Below are positions 48,212 through 59,780 of a DNA stretch of 64,000 nucleotides, piece by piece. The translations under genes and the position numbers were made by a program. Under the pieces are notes generated by a model. It was given only the letters and a program-made list of their open reading frames with translations, made no database searches and was not told the origin of the DNA. Each line of letters begins with the position of its first letter. The first letter of the stretch is position 1. The stretch comes from Silurus meridionalis (Eukaryota > Chordata > Actinopteri > Siluriformes > Siluridae): NCBI RefSeq assembly GCF_014805685.1, contig NC_060887.1, positions 9,211,463 through 9,275,462 of the forward strand, read 5' to 3'.

Positions 48212-49640
48212 TTTGCTTAGAATGTTTAGATTTGAAATCTCTAGAATCGTTATTTTGCTTCATGCCAAAAAAAAGAAAAAAAAAACAACTGTTCAGAGTT
48301 CAACAGTAATTTTTTTCTTTAAAGTCTTTATGATGTTTCATTCGCGTAAAATATCTTGTTTTTGAATTACCACAAATTGATTCTATGAATATATGAAATT
48401 TATTCAGCCTTGATTTCATTTATGCTGTAACAAAACTATAGAGGCCAACATCAGATCATGTTCAGTAGTTCAGTGCTGTTGATCTGTAGATCTTACAATG
48501 CAGCTAGAAGAGGAAAGGTGAACACCATTGACTTTTCTCTTCTATGCATCCTTTCAATCTATTGTCTCCATGACCAAGATAGGGAGAGGAGACAGAGGGA
48601 GAACTAGTGAGTCACACAAAGACATGTCAGGGTTTGGGCTTGTAGTGATGTATGTGCATGCGTTTATGTGAGAGACTAGAATTTGATGAACATTTTAGCT
48701 TAACATTAAAAGGAAGTCTATGATATGCACCATAATCAAACTAATGAAACAGATGATAAATCTCATGACCACTGCAAATGACAACATGACAGTACACAGA
48801 GCAGTAAAGCACAAGTGTTTTTATTAAAATAGGTTTAATATATAGATAAGAAACATTGCTAGATAAAGTTAGAAAAAAAAACGGTCTGTGTGTGTGTGTG
48901 TGTTAGTGTTGGAGTAAGAGAGAGAGAGAGAGACATAGAGAGAGATGGGGAGCGAAAAATACTACTGATAGGCCCTAAGGCAGTTCCATTGCATCCTGTA
49001 TCCCCAACCCCCTACTCCTCCTTTTCCTTCTCCTCCCATACACACCCCCCCAATTCTTCACTCTCTACTTCCTCCATCCTCCATCCGTCGCCATAGAAAC
49101 CAGACAGGGTGCCTAATATATGAAGTTAATATGTTTCCAGTGGCATTGAGCAACTTGGGTGCTAATGCAGTCATCTGTCTCCTCTGAGACAAGGCAATCG
49201 ATAGTGTGCAGTAGCCGACAATGGATGACAAGCAGCTCACCAGTCCGTCGTCTCTCTCTCTAAGCCAGTTGGGCCCAAAAATGTCCTTTTTTTCCTCTCT
49301 CATTTTACTTATTTGCGATCCTTCTGCAGCAGTGACAGGCTGGACATTAATTCGCTGAAACATGACAATTATATTCATACCAACTTACATCATAATTTCT
49401 CAATAAATGTGATAGTATCAGGTAAGAAAAAGGTCTTATCATAAATCAAATCCTCTAAGATTAAATAAAGATAGTTATCTACATGGTGTCCACAAATACA
49501 GAAATCGTTGAGAATACCAAGGAGTATCTGATTTGATGTTAATGCCATATTTTTTACCTGGAAAGAAAAAAAGGAATATAAAATAAGTGTGCACAAATAA
49601 GTAAAGAACTCCCACTGGAATAGTTAAGTGTTCAATCTGA
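48212..49640. other. Region between spaca6 exon 1 and miR-125a
   Basis: Any spaca6 5' UTR and promoter should lie just above 48211 but no TATA box stands out. The 49058-49378 open frame (minus) has no known domain. It could be exon of a microRNA host transcript, which cannot be shown from sequence. Confidence 0.35.
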
Positions 49641-49649
49641 GCAGTAAAA

Positions 49650-49870
49650 TTTTATTTTGTATAGTGCTTTTAATAATACACTTTGTCTCAAAGCAGCTTT
49701 ACAGAAATAATAGAGTAACGTCAAGTAAAAAGTTAACGTCATAAATGAATATGTTATTCGATAATGAGCGAGCCACTCCCTGAGATGGTCTGACGAAGAA
49801 ATATTGAGAGGAACCCAATTCATTAGAAAACCCATCCTCATCTGGGTGACATCAATTATCCATTTATACC
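49650..49870 (+). repeat. Family B repeat
   Basis: TTTTGTATAGTGCTTTTAAT, CAAAGCAGCTTTACAGAAAT, GAAGAAATATTGAGAGGAAC and CCATCCTCATCTGGGTGACA in order, about 340 bp downstream of the miR-125a hairpin. Confidence 0.8.
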
Positions 49871-50213
49871 TGTTACATTTATTTGAATAACTCCTGAACA
49901 TGAAGACAATTTTAAAGGTCACAACCCAGTGCTCTATTCTTACTAGACCATTTCATAGGTCACAACACAAAGCCAGCCTGCAGTGTGCGCTCCCTTGAGC
50001 CACCATGGCAGTCGAGCCCCCAGTATTAAATGCTCTGCAAATTGCGCTGCTTTCAGGAACCAATAATTAATGTTTGCAGTGTATTATTAACACAAGAGTC
50101 AATATAATGGAAGACAAGGCATTAGCTTAACAAATTGTTGTGCTCATCTGAACTCAAATATGAATTAACAAAAGCTTCTGAATGGTTCTTGGTTTGATAT
50201 AATTGATGACATT

Positions 50214-50296
50214 GCATGCCACCCCGTTCCTGACCACCTCACCTGTGACCTGTATTTATATCACAGGTTAAGGGTCTCAGGGATGGAGATGCATGC
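50214..50296 (-). ncRNA. mir125a: microRNA precursor mir-125a
   Basis: On the minus strand the 5p arm (50283-50262) starts TCCCTGAGACCCTTAACCTG, which matches what I recall of zebrafish miR-125a. A 12-base loop follows, then the 3p arm (50246-50226) starting ACAGGTGAGG, which is the miR-125a-3p start. The stem extends outwards to GCATGC at 50296-50291 pairing with GCATGC at 50219-50214. miR-125 is the vertebrate lin-4 orthologue and targets lin-28-type developmental timing mRNAs. It lies about 2 kb upstream of the spaca6 start codon on the same strand. Confidence 0.97.
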
Positions 50297-50629
50297 TGAA
50301 CGATGGCTGTGAATGTTTAAAATATCTGTGAGTTATTCCTCTTTATACATACTGCAAGGTTTCACATGGGAATTTAAATGCAAGCTTCTGATAATCCCTA
50401 ACTCCACACACAAGATGAAAGTGTGGCTTTGGATTAGGCTTGCACCAAACATTTTTGTGTCAGTTTTGATAAAACCGTGGCATGTCGATGAATATTTTTG
50501 CTGCAGTGAGGTTGTATGAGGATCTTCGTAAGCCATTTCAGCTCAGCTCTACCTGCTGTCATCTAAGAAAAACAGGTTGCTTTTTAAAAAACATTTAGCA
50601 CTAAATTTTATTATACATGTTTGTTGGAA

Positions 50630-50668
<39 letters not shown>

Positions 50669-50700
50669 TACAATACATACATACATACATACATACACAA
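50630..50700. repeat. (CAGA)n and (CATA)n microsatellite
   Basis: About nine CAGA units followed by CATA units. Confidence 0.9.
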
Positions 50701-52047
50701 ATACAAAGAGAACATCAGTTATATAATAAAAGTATTTTAAACAACTATTAAAAAGAACAGGAATGATGCACCTACACAAACAGTAAAAAAATAGACATAA
50801 TATTATTTTCTCTACCAGATAAGCACAGACCAATAAACAGTACCTGCAACATCCTTTTTAGGGTTTCCAAACCCAAAATGCACAGTAGTTTGCACTCAAC
50901 CCATTAAATATGCTATATAAATATTATATACTAGACTGCATTCAAAAATGTTTTATTGATGCAGACGTCTTAAATTTGCACTAGTGCTACATTCAGTCCA
51001 CTTTATATCCAGAGGAAAAAATAAAAGAGTTTGGCACCCCCTGTAGGTAGACAGTTATCACTGACATAAGACTGAGTAAAAAGGGTTCTGTCTACTATCT
51101 TTGTCTTCTCAAAATCTTATCTCTGGAAACCATTTTAAGTCATCGTCCCAGTGACAATACAACCGCTCTATTAGGGCGTACTTATATTAACGAAACACTG
51201 TGGAATATTCTGAAGCATCATTAAAATGCTGAATTACCTATCACACCGCAGCGGTTATTAGCTGTAACAAGACAACCAATGCATTATTTAAAAGATGAAA
51301 AAGTAGGCAATAGACAAAACAGTGCATTTAACAATTGCACACCTTGTTCAGTTCGCCCCATGTAAGAAACTTGAGTCAGACTCACGTCCTGCATGTTCAT
51401 ATGTGCACAGGTAAACATGCATGGAAATGGTGTGACCACAGTAAACAATCACATGCACATGCTTGGTTCCAATTATGCAAAATCAGTTACTGCTGAACAA
51501 CATGTTGTACATCCAGAATCCTATACAAAAACATCAGGCTTAGAGGTGAACAGGTATAAAAATATTACTATATTACTATTGTGGTGGCATCTCACAGACT
51601 TAAACAGTAACAGTGTTTCAGAGAAACAATGTATTCTCACAAGAGCATCCTGTCTGTGTCTCGTCGTTCTGTCGCTCTATCCGTGATGACAATAGTCAGC
51701 GGAAACAAAGGCAGTTCGAATGGAATACATATCAAGGACATTTAGCAAATAGAGATGGTCATACTGCATCAACTTAACCCCCCTTCTAATATCCTATAGC
51801 CTACAGTGCCAAAAATACTGCAGCCTGTTCAAACAAATGCTACGAACATACCTGTGAGTGCACACGGGTGTGCGCTTTTCTCCCTCTAATGAGTGTCATT
51901 TCCTGATTTTGTCTCTTCCCTCATCTCACCATTCTCACAGTCTTTCCTCTTTTCATCTATCTCCCTTTGCTCACATTTGCTCAGGCACCATGCCTCTGTT
52001 ACCCCCCTCTGCCCCCCCAACCCCTTTGCAGACTGCATGTTCACACG
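50701..52047. other. Spacer inside the microRNA interval
   Basis: No coding exon recognised. Candidate host-transcript sequence only. Confidence 0.35.
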
Positions 52048-52048
52048 C

Positions 52049-52105
<57 letters not shown>
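52048..52105. repeat. (TG)n microsatellite
   Basis: About 28 TG units, preceded by pyrimidine-rich and followed by purine-rich sequence. Confidence 0.95.
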
Positions 52106-53544
52106 TAGTGAGGATAGGAAATGTGTGCGAGACAGAGGGAGCAGGGAGGGGGCAGATGAGGAGAGAGGCGAAGCGAAGAGACAGCAGGGAAGAGAGTGGA
52201 GGTAGGGGGAGGGTCAGGATCACAACCAAGCGTCGCACTGATGAGAGATGAAACAGAGGAAAATATCACCCCACATGTTTGCGTCTCTTAATCAATGTGT
52301 AGACGTGCCCATCAATTTGAGCTCTGGCCCTGTACAACAAAATGAGCAACACACTCATGCAGTGTTGCAAATTATACACATCCTTTGTTTGAGGTGATAC
52401 TGTGAGATACTGCATTTAGTTCAGTCATTCTGATTAAGCAAAGGCCTACAGCACTGTTGATGTTCCATGCAGTTTATTTGTAGGACAGACTGTTTAAGTG
52501 TATCGGTAAAAGAAACATTACAATTATTTAAAAAAGGAAGCTGCAGATTGCGAAATTTAAAAAGGCATATTTATATAGCTAATGTAACCAATACATGTTT
52601 CACTGTGGTACATAATACATTGTTAAAAAGTTAGGACAGGGGAGATGTGTTCTCATTGAAATATGATTTATGACGTTCAAAAAGCAGTCATTCATGATTC
52701 CTCAAGATGGGAAGAATGAAGAAAAGCACAAACCGTATTTAAACTGTTTGTGCTTTTTTTTTATTTTTACTCTTTTTAAGTATATTTCTGGCTCTTTTCT
52801 AGTTTTTCTGAATATGAATGATATAAGCAACTTTTATTCTCTACTCAACTTCATTGATGACTGACTATATGTACTTTTCAATCCACTATATTTTAATTGA
52901 AAATGAAAATACCAATTACATTTTGCACCTCTGCTGGAGATGTCAATAAGACTTAACACTTCCCTACACATATCTGCTGCCTGTGACTGACTTTTTAGCA
53001 CCGCTGGTCCTGTTTTCAGTCTAAAAAGTGCTAGAATAAATTACCAAAACCTTAAGAACCAGCTTTTATTAAAATTGTATAAAATATTGCCCCTTTCTGG
53101 GACTGAGAGAGGCATAAAATTACCGTGAGCCCTGGATGTTTGGTTTTTACTTTATCCATAATTATGTACTTTAATTGTATTTGTCCATTTAGTTCCTAAT
53201 GGTTCTTATACTTTGTGACATGATACTGTACGTTCAATATGAGTAAAAGACTAAAGTACTGTTAAAATCAGGCACTCTAAGACTTTAACCCGAGTCATTT
53301 TGTAATTGATGGCTTTTAACTTGTAATTATGACTTGTAATTTATATATATATATATCAGTCAAATCAGTGTTACATTGTTTTTGTCACACGGACCAAAGG
53401 TTGACATGGAAAAGACAACTAAACGTACAATATATAAAATACATAAGAAATATATACATAAATACATTTGAACACAAATACACTTTGAATACAACATATA
53501 ACCATCTGTGAATATTCCATTTACAAAACATTTGCTCTGTTTTC
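52106..53544. other. Spacer inside the microRNA interval
   Basis: No gene seen. Confidence 0.35.
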
Positions 53545-54645
53545 TAGGTTCTATTGTGCATAAAATATATAAGTAAATTAGTAAATAAATGAGATACGGT
53601 AATAAGGTCAATAAGGTCATTAAATCTGATGGCAGCAACATGTTTGAAAAAGTTCAGACCGGACCAACAAAAGGTTGTAAAAGTAAATATTAGTAAACAG
53701 AAATAGCTGGAGTAAATTTTCCAAGTAATTAGGTTAATTGGCAGCAGGTAAGTAAGATGACTGAGCATAAATAATGTATCTTAGAGAAGCAGGGTCTCTC
53801 TTGCTCTCACAATGCATAATAATATCAAAAGTTTCAAATGCCTGTGATCTCCAGGCCTTTAGGCAGCACAGGATTAAAAACAGGAATGCTTCTGTAATGG
53901 AAATCACTTCAAGGGCTCGGAAACACATCCAGTAATCATTGTCTGTAAACACAGTCCAGAGTGTCATCAACAAATGCATGTTGATGTTATATTATGCAAA
54001 GAAAAGTAGACTGAGAAACATTTTTGGGCAAAGCTCATTTAAAATGGACTGAGGAAAAGTATCAGCACCCATTTCAAAACCTGTATATCTGATCGTATGG
54101 GGTGCATTTGTGCCAATGAAAAGGACAGCTTTCACATCTGGAAAGGTATCATCAATGCTGAAAGGTATATAGAGGTTTTAAAGCAACATATGTTTCGATA
54201 CCCTTTAGGGAAGGCCTTGCATATTTCACCAAGACAATGCTTAATCACATACTGCATCTATTAATCAGCATTGCTTCATAGTAGAAAAGTCCAGGTGCTG
54301 AACTGGCCTGTCTGCAGTCTAGTCCTTTCACCAATTGGAAACATTTGAAACATCATGAAACAAAGAAGAGCCAGGATTGTTGATCAGCTAGAATCCTGTA
54401 TCAGACTCAATTGGGATAACATTCCTCACACAAAACTCCAGCAACTGCTATCCTCAGTTGCCAGATGTGTATAGATTGTGCTACACAATAGTGTACATGG
54501 CCCTATCTGAACATTATTGCAGTCATCAAATTCTTTTCTCATTTTTGTAGTTTAATGTTTTCTTTGTTCTATTGAATAAAATAAGGGCTTATGATATTTG
54601 CAAATCATTGCATTCAGATTGTATTTTTTTTGGAATTGGTGTTGC
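53545..54645 (+). mobile_element. Old Tc1/mariner relic between let-7 and miR-125a
   Basis: It follows the same order as Tc1 copies 1-3 but is much more diverged: TCTCACAATGCATAATAATATC, CAGGAATGCTTCTGTAATGG-AAATCAC, AGCTCATTTAAAATGGACTG, CATCAATGCTGAAAGGTATA, CAAGACAATGCTTAATCACA. The right end is TTTTTTTGGAATTGGTGTTG. Many stops. Confidence 0.8.
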
Positions 54646-55360
54646 ACATGAAACCATCACATTCAAACCACCGTCTCTATTGCAACTGAATACCGTGTTA
54701 TAAATACAGACATTTCCACCAGAATGTTCTTCTAACCCTTTATCAACACTTCTATTGCCTGGTACTGGGTCATGACCAGGTGGTTGAGAATCTCTAATCT
54801 AGATTACACTTTATAACATTTAGAAAATATTTGTGAAAGTGATAGAGGGTCTATGTTTCATAAAGCTGAACAACTGAACTGTTTTTAAATAAATGTGCTA
54901 TGAAATAATTTACATAGTCACCACTAAGGAAATAGCAGTTATTAGTTTGTATAACATGGAATTAGACCCTAGTACCTACAAAACAAATTTGTCAAAACAC
55001 ACCACCTGACACAAAAACATCACCACCTCTTACTTCACCACCATCTTCTCATCCGTCAAGACCTTATCTAGTGTGTGCTATGCATCATTTCTTCAATTTT
55101 CATGTTTGCTTTCTTAAATGAATGCATCTGTCACAGAACTCCTGCCTGTTTTGTGTTATTTGCCATGTTATTACACATTCACCAGCGTTTATAAAGATCA
55201 TAGTTTTATACAGTATTTAAACTTTTTTCTTGCAATGTATGTTTTCTGTTAGATTACTGCATAAATAGTGTTTAATTGTTTTCATATCTGGTCTCTGTCT
55301 GTGATTTTCTGGTATATTGAACAGTGGCATTGTGGGATTGTAATAGGTGTTTAAGTGCTG
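54646..55360. other. Spacer next to let-7
   Basis: No gene seen between the Tc1 relic and the let-7 hairpin. Confidence 0.4.
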
Positions 55361-55444
55361 CCACAGGGAAAGCTAGAAGGCTGTACAGTTATCTCCAGGC
55401 TATTTACAGTGTGAAACCATACAACCAACTACCTCAATCTGTGG
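55361..55444 (-). ncRNA. let7d: microRNA precursor let-7 (let-7d-type 5p arm)
   Basis: On the minus strand the 5p arm (55436-55415) begins TGAGGTAGTTGGTTGTATGG, as I recall for zebrafish let-7d. The 3p arm (55388-55367) begins CTGTACAGCCTTCTAGCTTT, the usual let-7 star form. The base of the stem is CCACAG (55444-55439) pairing with CTGTGG (55366-55361). By position it corresponds to human let-7e in the miR-99b/let-7e/miR-125a cluster. It lies about 5.1 kb upstream of miR-125a with a Tc1 relic between. Confidence 0.97.
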
Positions 55445-55693
55445 CACACACAACTCTTCTCCATGATGATATGGGCAGGGAGCTCATCACACGTTCTTCT
55501 GAATGTTTGTCCATCTGCTTCAGTGTTATTTTTCATAGTTTAGACAAAAATTCCCCTTATATTTATATTCATTACATGTTATAGCCAATATAACAAACAT
55601 CAAGAATAGCAGTGAAATGGCTGACATTACTATTGTATTGCCCTCCTGTGGACCAACAAGGAAATGCAGCATGGCTTCCCTCTTTTTTCTTGT

Positions 55694-55694
55694 G

Positions 55695-55724
<30 letters not shown>
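55694..55724. repeat. (CA)n microsatellite
   Basis: About 14 CA units upstream of the let-7 hairpin. Confidence 0.9.
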
Positions 55725-55725
<1 letters not shown>

Positions 55726-55879
55726 AGCAAGTGCAAACATTGTACAACAGATTTGATATCTCCTTTATGCATCATGTATTGCTTTATGCCATCAAAACAC
55801 TATTAAGTTAATATTAAATACACATCAATGCCAGACACATCACTGATAATCATCATTATTAGTTTTTCGTAGGTCTGAC

Positions 55880-58345
55880 TAGTCATTAAGTTTTCAGTGC
55901 CTCCAAATTTTGCTCTCCAATTTCCTTGGCTTCCTACTATAGTGGCTTATTGTGTTTCTCTGGCCAATAGGGTGTCTTGGACACACAAGTTTACACAATT
56001 CCTCTGCTTGTTAATGGGAATAGCCATTAGCAACAAGGGTATCTATTGTCATCTTCAGTTTTTGACCATACTTATGAAGGCAAGAAAAGTACTTCTGAAG
56101 CAGGTCTTAACTGATCTTAATCAAGGGGAAATAAATGCAGCTAAATATGCCATGGAGTTCTTGCTCACAATGCTGGCTTGCAGTGATGATTAAATGTCTC
56201 TTGACTCCTTGATTGCTTTAGCCATTTCTCTGTATCATCTCAACAGCAACTCTCAAGTGCCTGACAGGGTGGAGAGGCCTGGGGCTGAGACCAAACTCTT
56301 AACGCCTATGCAGCTGGATCAGAATGCTTAACTGAGCATGAGAAATAAAAAAGGGATATACTGTGGGCTTCTTTGGTCAATCATTTTGTTGTATAGCACC
56401 AAACTTGTGAGAACTACCCTGGTACAACTGACAGAAACCACTATGCACTCCCTATAGAAACTCCAGCTCAGTGTCTGTCCTTAGAATCTTTTACCCTGAA
56501 TGTGTAGGGTAAAGGACTGAGACCAAATCTTTGCTCTTTTAACACTGATCGAACTAGCTGGAAATTGGACAATGATACAATCATTAAACATACTCACACA
56601 GTCACTGCATCGTCTCCTATATTTGTGCTATTAATGAAGGACCCATGAGTAATACATTATGGTATAACAAGGACCCTCAATTATCATGGTGCTTTAACCA
56701 CTGTAGAGAATCCTGACACCTAATGCCCCTTAGACATTCCCCTCAGACTATTTAAGAGGTCTTCAGCAAATCTACAGTTGTTGGTCTTTTCTGTCTCAAT
56801 AATTGAGGGCTCAAACAGATCATCCCTTTCTCACTGGTCCCCTCAGACCTGGAACAACATTGTTCAGCTGAAATATTCTTTTAACGTGATAAGTGCAATG
56901 TTTACAACCTTAAAATGTGTCCACAATCTCCTTTCTTCATTATTGGTCCTGAGGAGGTGAGAGGACCAGGAAATAGTGCCAGTTTTAAAGATTGCTATGT
57001 TTTGTGAAGTTCTATGGTTTCAGGGGCTTTAGTCCTACTATTCCCCTCACGTCCTTATTAGGGCTAAAACAATTCCTCCAGTAACTTGGGGTATTCGAAT
57101 ACTAAAATTCATCGAGGCAGATTATTAGCTCTAAACTTGTTTAGTACAACTAACTATACACAGAGGTTTAAAAGGTTCAAAAACCAAAGCTTCATTAGGT
57201 AGTTTAAAAAAGATTTAAACAGTCAAAATAACCTATGACATAGGAAAAAGTGCTTGGCTGTGAAGTTTGCCCTGGAGGGGTGAAGTCACTGTCACAATTT
57301 CACAATCTTCAGTGACCACATATACCTTTAGTGACTGAAAACTACCAAACAACTCTTGTGAAGCCTAGTGGACTGTGCCTAGTTTGACACACTCTTGTAC
57401 AGACATTGTTCTACTAAGGACATCAAGGCTGACTCTCTGTAGTGCATCCATCCCACTATAAACAAGGAACAGTGACTAAAACACAAACAGCCTTCATTTT
57501 CTTTGTAAGAGTGATAAACTGTTCCCTCACATGCTGACCTAATTAAATGTTTGTGCCACCCACATCTGAGACATTAGCTGTCACATGGGCACACATGAAC
57601 CCAGCCACAGGCCATCTTAACACATAGAGGATATATAACCTGTTAAAAGTTGAGTACTGGTGACCGAAATTAATGACTGTCATGCACTGCTTGTGCCCAG
57701 GCAAATATTCCATACACCCACCCAGCAAGTAAACTCATGCCTCTACCTCAGCAATCTTGAACCAACATTGCCATAGATTTCATCACTGACCAACCTGAGT
57801 CTAAAGGCAACAATGTAGTCATGGTAATCACAGTCAGATTTCCAAAATCTTTATTCCTTTTCCTCACTGCCCAACCCACCCACCACCTTCGCAACTGCTT
57901 TACACGTTTCATTACATTGGAATTCCTGTACAGAGAGATTAAGGCACACAGTGTCTTACCTAGCTTTATAGAGAAGATGGAAACCTCACAGTTTCAAACT
58001 TGTGTGCTTCTACGGTTGTCTATTAAGGACAATAGAAACACTCAAGTGTGAAATAAGCTTGATTGCAAGGTGCCATTTGCCTATTCAAGATCTTCCGCCA
58101 CACCCATGACATGACATCCAAGCTGGATCTGCCCTGCCAAAGTCAACAAGCACACTCATTTGACTTATCACGTCTCAAGCCCATTACATCTGGATCACTA
58201 CACTGTTCAAATTAGGAAAACCTGCTCTAGATCAAGAAGATCCTAAACTCAGGCCACAGTGGAAAGTTGTAGTATCTAATTAAATGGAAGGGATATGTTC
58301 TCGAGGAACAATGTTGGATTCTGGCACCTACTGTATTGTTCTCAA
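55880..58345 (+). mobile_element. Decayed Ty3/gypsy retrotransposon with chromodomain
   Basis: Landmarks run in the expected order on the plus strand. A gag-like stretch (55897-56193; DLNQGEINAAKYAMEFLL, like the L-x-Q-G-x6-YA-x2-F motif) comes first. An integrase start follows (57774-57850; IDFITDQPESKGNNVVMV). Next is a linker end (near 58165-58190; DLSRLKPITSGSL). Last is a chromodomain (58243-58330; KILNSGHSGKL, stop, YLIKWKGYVLEEQCWILAP). RT and RNase H are not recognisable in between. No LTRs found. It is an old, dead copy. Confidence 0.7.
57056..57240. mobile_element. hAT-like end fragment inside the gypsy relic
   Basis: TTAGGGCTAAAACAATTCCT followed by CCAGTAACTTGGGGTATTCG resembles the familiar TAGGGCTGAAACGATTCCTC hAT end. 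Confidence 0.45.
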
Positions 58346-58643
58346 TCCCCTAATGTGCCACAAATTCAATGCCAAGTATCCAAAACAACAAGAATCCATT
58401 TTTCGTTAAATGAACCACAGCCACAGACAAATTTTCTTGGTTCTTCTCACCAGGGCGTCGCACATGCTAGGAACCATCTGAGCCATCCCATCTGACCACA
58501 GGACATGGTTCCAGTAATTCATGCTCTTATACAGGTTTTCTTAAGCAAACTTTTTGCTGGGTTTCTTGTGAGCCGGCTTCAAAAGAGGCTTTCTTCTGGA
58601 ATGATGGCTATGCAAACCGACTTGTTGCAGTGTGTGTCATATG

Positions 58644-58965
58644 GTCTAAGCCAGGGGTAAAAAACTTTTTTGAAACTGAGAGCTACTTTTTGGGTACCGA
58701 TTAATGTGAAGAGCTACCAGTTTGATACACAGTTTTCAGTTTGATCTGAAATACCAAATTTGCTCAATTTATTTTATAATGTTATTATTAATAATTAATG
58801 ATATTCATCTATGTGAAGACACTGATCATGTTAATGATTTCTCATAATAATTATCAACAATGAATAGCAACAGCTATTTTAAGAAAAGGCCCGTGGGCTA
58901 CTCATGTGGTCCTTGAGGGCTACCTGGTGCCCGCAGGCACCACGTTGTTGACCCCTGGTCTAAGC
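58644..58965. mobile_element. 306-bp hAT MITE with 8-bp target duplication
   Basis: The element 58652-58957 starts CAGGGGTAAAAAACTTTTTT and ends GTTGTTGACCCCTG. GTCTAAGC is repeated exactly at 58644-58651 and 58958-58965. It lies within the Tc1 transposase frame. Confidence 0.92.
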
Positions 58966-59249
58966 ACTGACAAGCAGACCTTTCACTTCTGTAATCTCTA
59001 AAGCAATGTTGGCAGCACTCATGCGTCTTTTTTTAAGTCATTGTCTGCACCTGACACAAAACATGAGGATTCAACTTCTTTGATGGACCCTTGCGAGGTC
59101 TGTTCCAAGTGAAACCCATCGTGGAAAACCTCTGTATGATCTGGCCACTGTACTGTAACTCACTTTCAGGGTGTTACCGATCTTTTTATAGCTTAGGCCA
59201 TATTTATGAAGAGCAGCAATTCTAATTCTCAAATTCTCAGACAGTTCTT

Positions 59250-59372
59250 AGTTCTTATAAAGAACATATTCACTTTTAATCACCACATTATCTGTGTAAA
59301 GCTGCTTTGAGACAATGTTCATTGTTAAAAGCGCTATACAAATAAAAATGAATTGAATTGAAATTGAATTCT
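59250..59372 (-). repeat. Family B repeat, 5' part, reversed
   Basis: GTAAAGCTGCTTTGAGACAA, GTTAAAAGCGCTATACAAAT and AAAAATGAATTGAATTGAAATTG; it cuts the Tc1 frame after MAPHGKE. Confidence 0.8.
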
Positions 59373-59780
59373 TTGCCATGGGGTGCCATGTTGAACATCT
59401 AGTGGTCAGTATGAGAGAATTGTATTCAAAGTACCCAATTTTAACTGCTTTAACAAGATACAGAAATTTGTATGGTCCTGTCAACTAGACAAAAACATGA
59501 GAATCATGAATAGAACATGTGGCTTTGCCTGGTTAAACAACGTCCAGCTGTTATAACTTAGGGTGTACTGTCTTTTGTTCCAGGCTGTTTTGACAATAAT
59601 GGCTGTATGTTGAGATATTTTTAGAGGACAGTAAATATGTACTGTTATACAATCTGCACATTGGCTACTCTAAAATATATCCGTTTAATTTTTTATAGTA
59701 TTGTCCCTTGAGAAGATATACTAAAATGGTTGCTGAAATGAGAGAGGTGTATTCACTTTTGTGAGATACTCTACTTAGCA

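Larger units (their letters stand above)
58420..59780 (-). mobile_element. Tc1-like element relic carrying two insertions
   Basis: On the minus strand the right end (59780 region) has CTCACAAAAGTGAATACACC, a Tc1 terminal type. Near 59390 an ATG opens MAPHGKE, which is then cut by a family B repeat (59250-59372). The reading resumes with LSENLRIRIAALHKYGLSYK and KIGNTLKVSYSTVARSYRGF (the DNA-binding region), then KRRMSAANIALE. It is cut again by a hAT MITE, and continues with QQVGLHSHHSRRKPLLKPAH and NHVLWSDG. The rest of the catalytic domain is missing. Confidence 0.82.

Noticed and set aside
49058..49378. 106-codon minus-strand frame between spaca6 and miR-125a
   Set aside because: No known domain; at best a non-coding host-transcript exon.
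51858..52251. Overlapping open frames of up to 115 codons
   Set aside because: They depend on the (TG)n repeat and low-complexity flanks.
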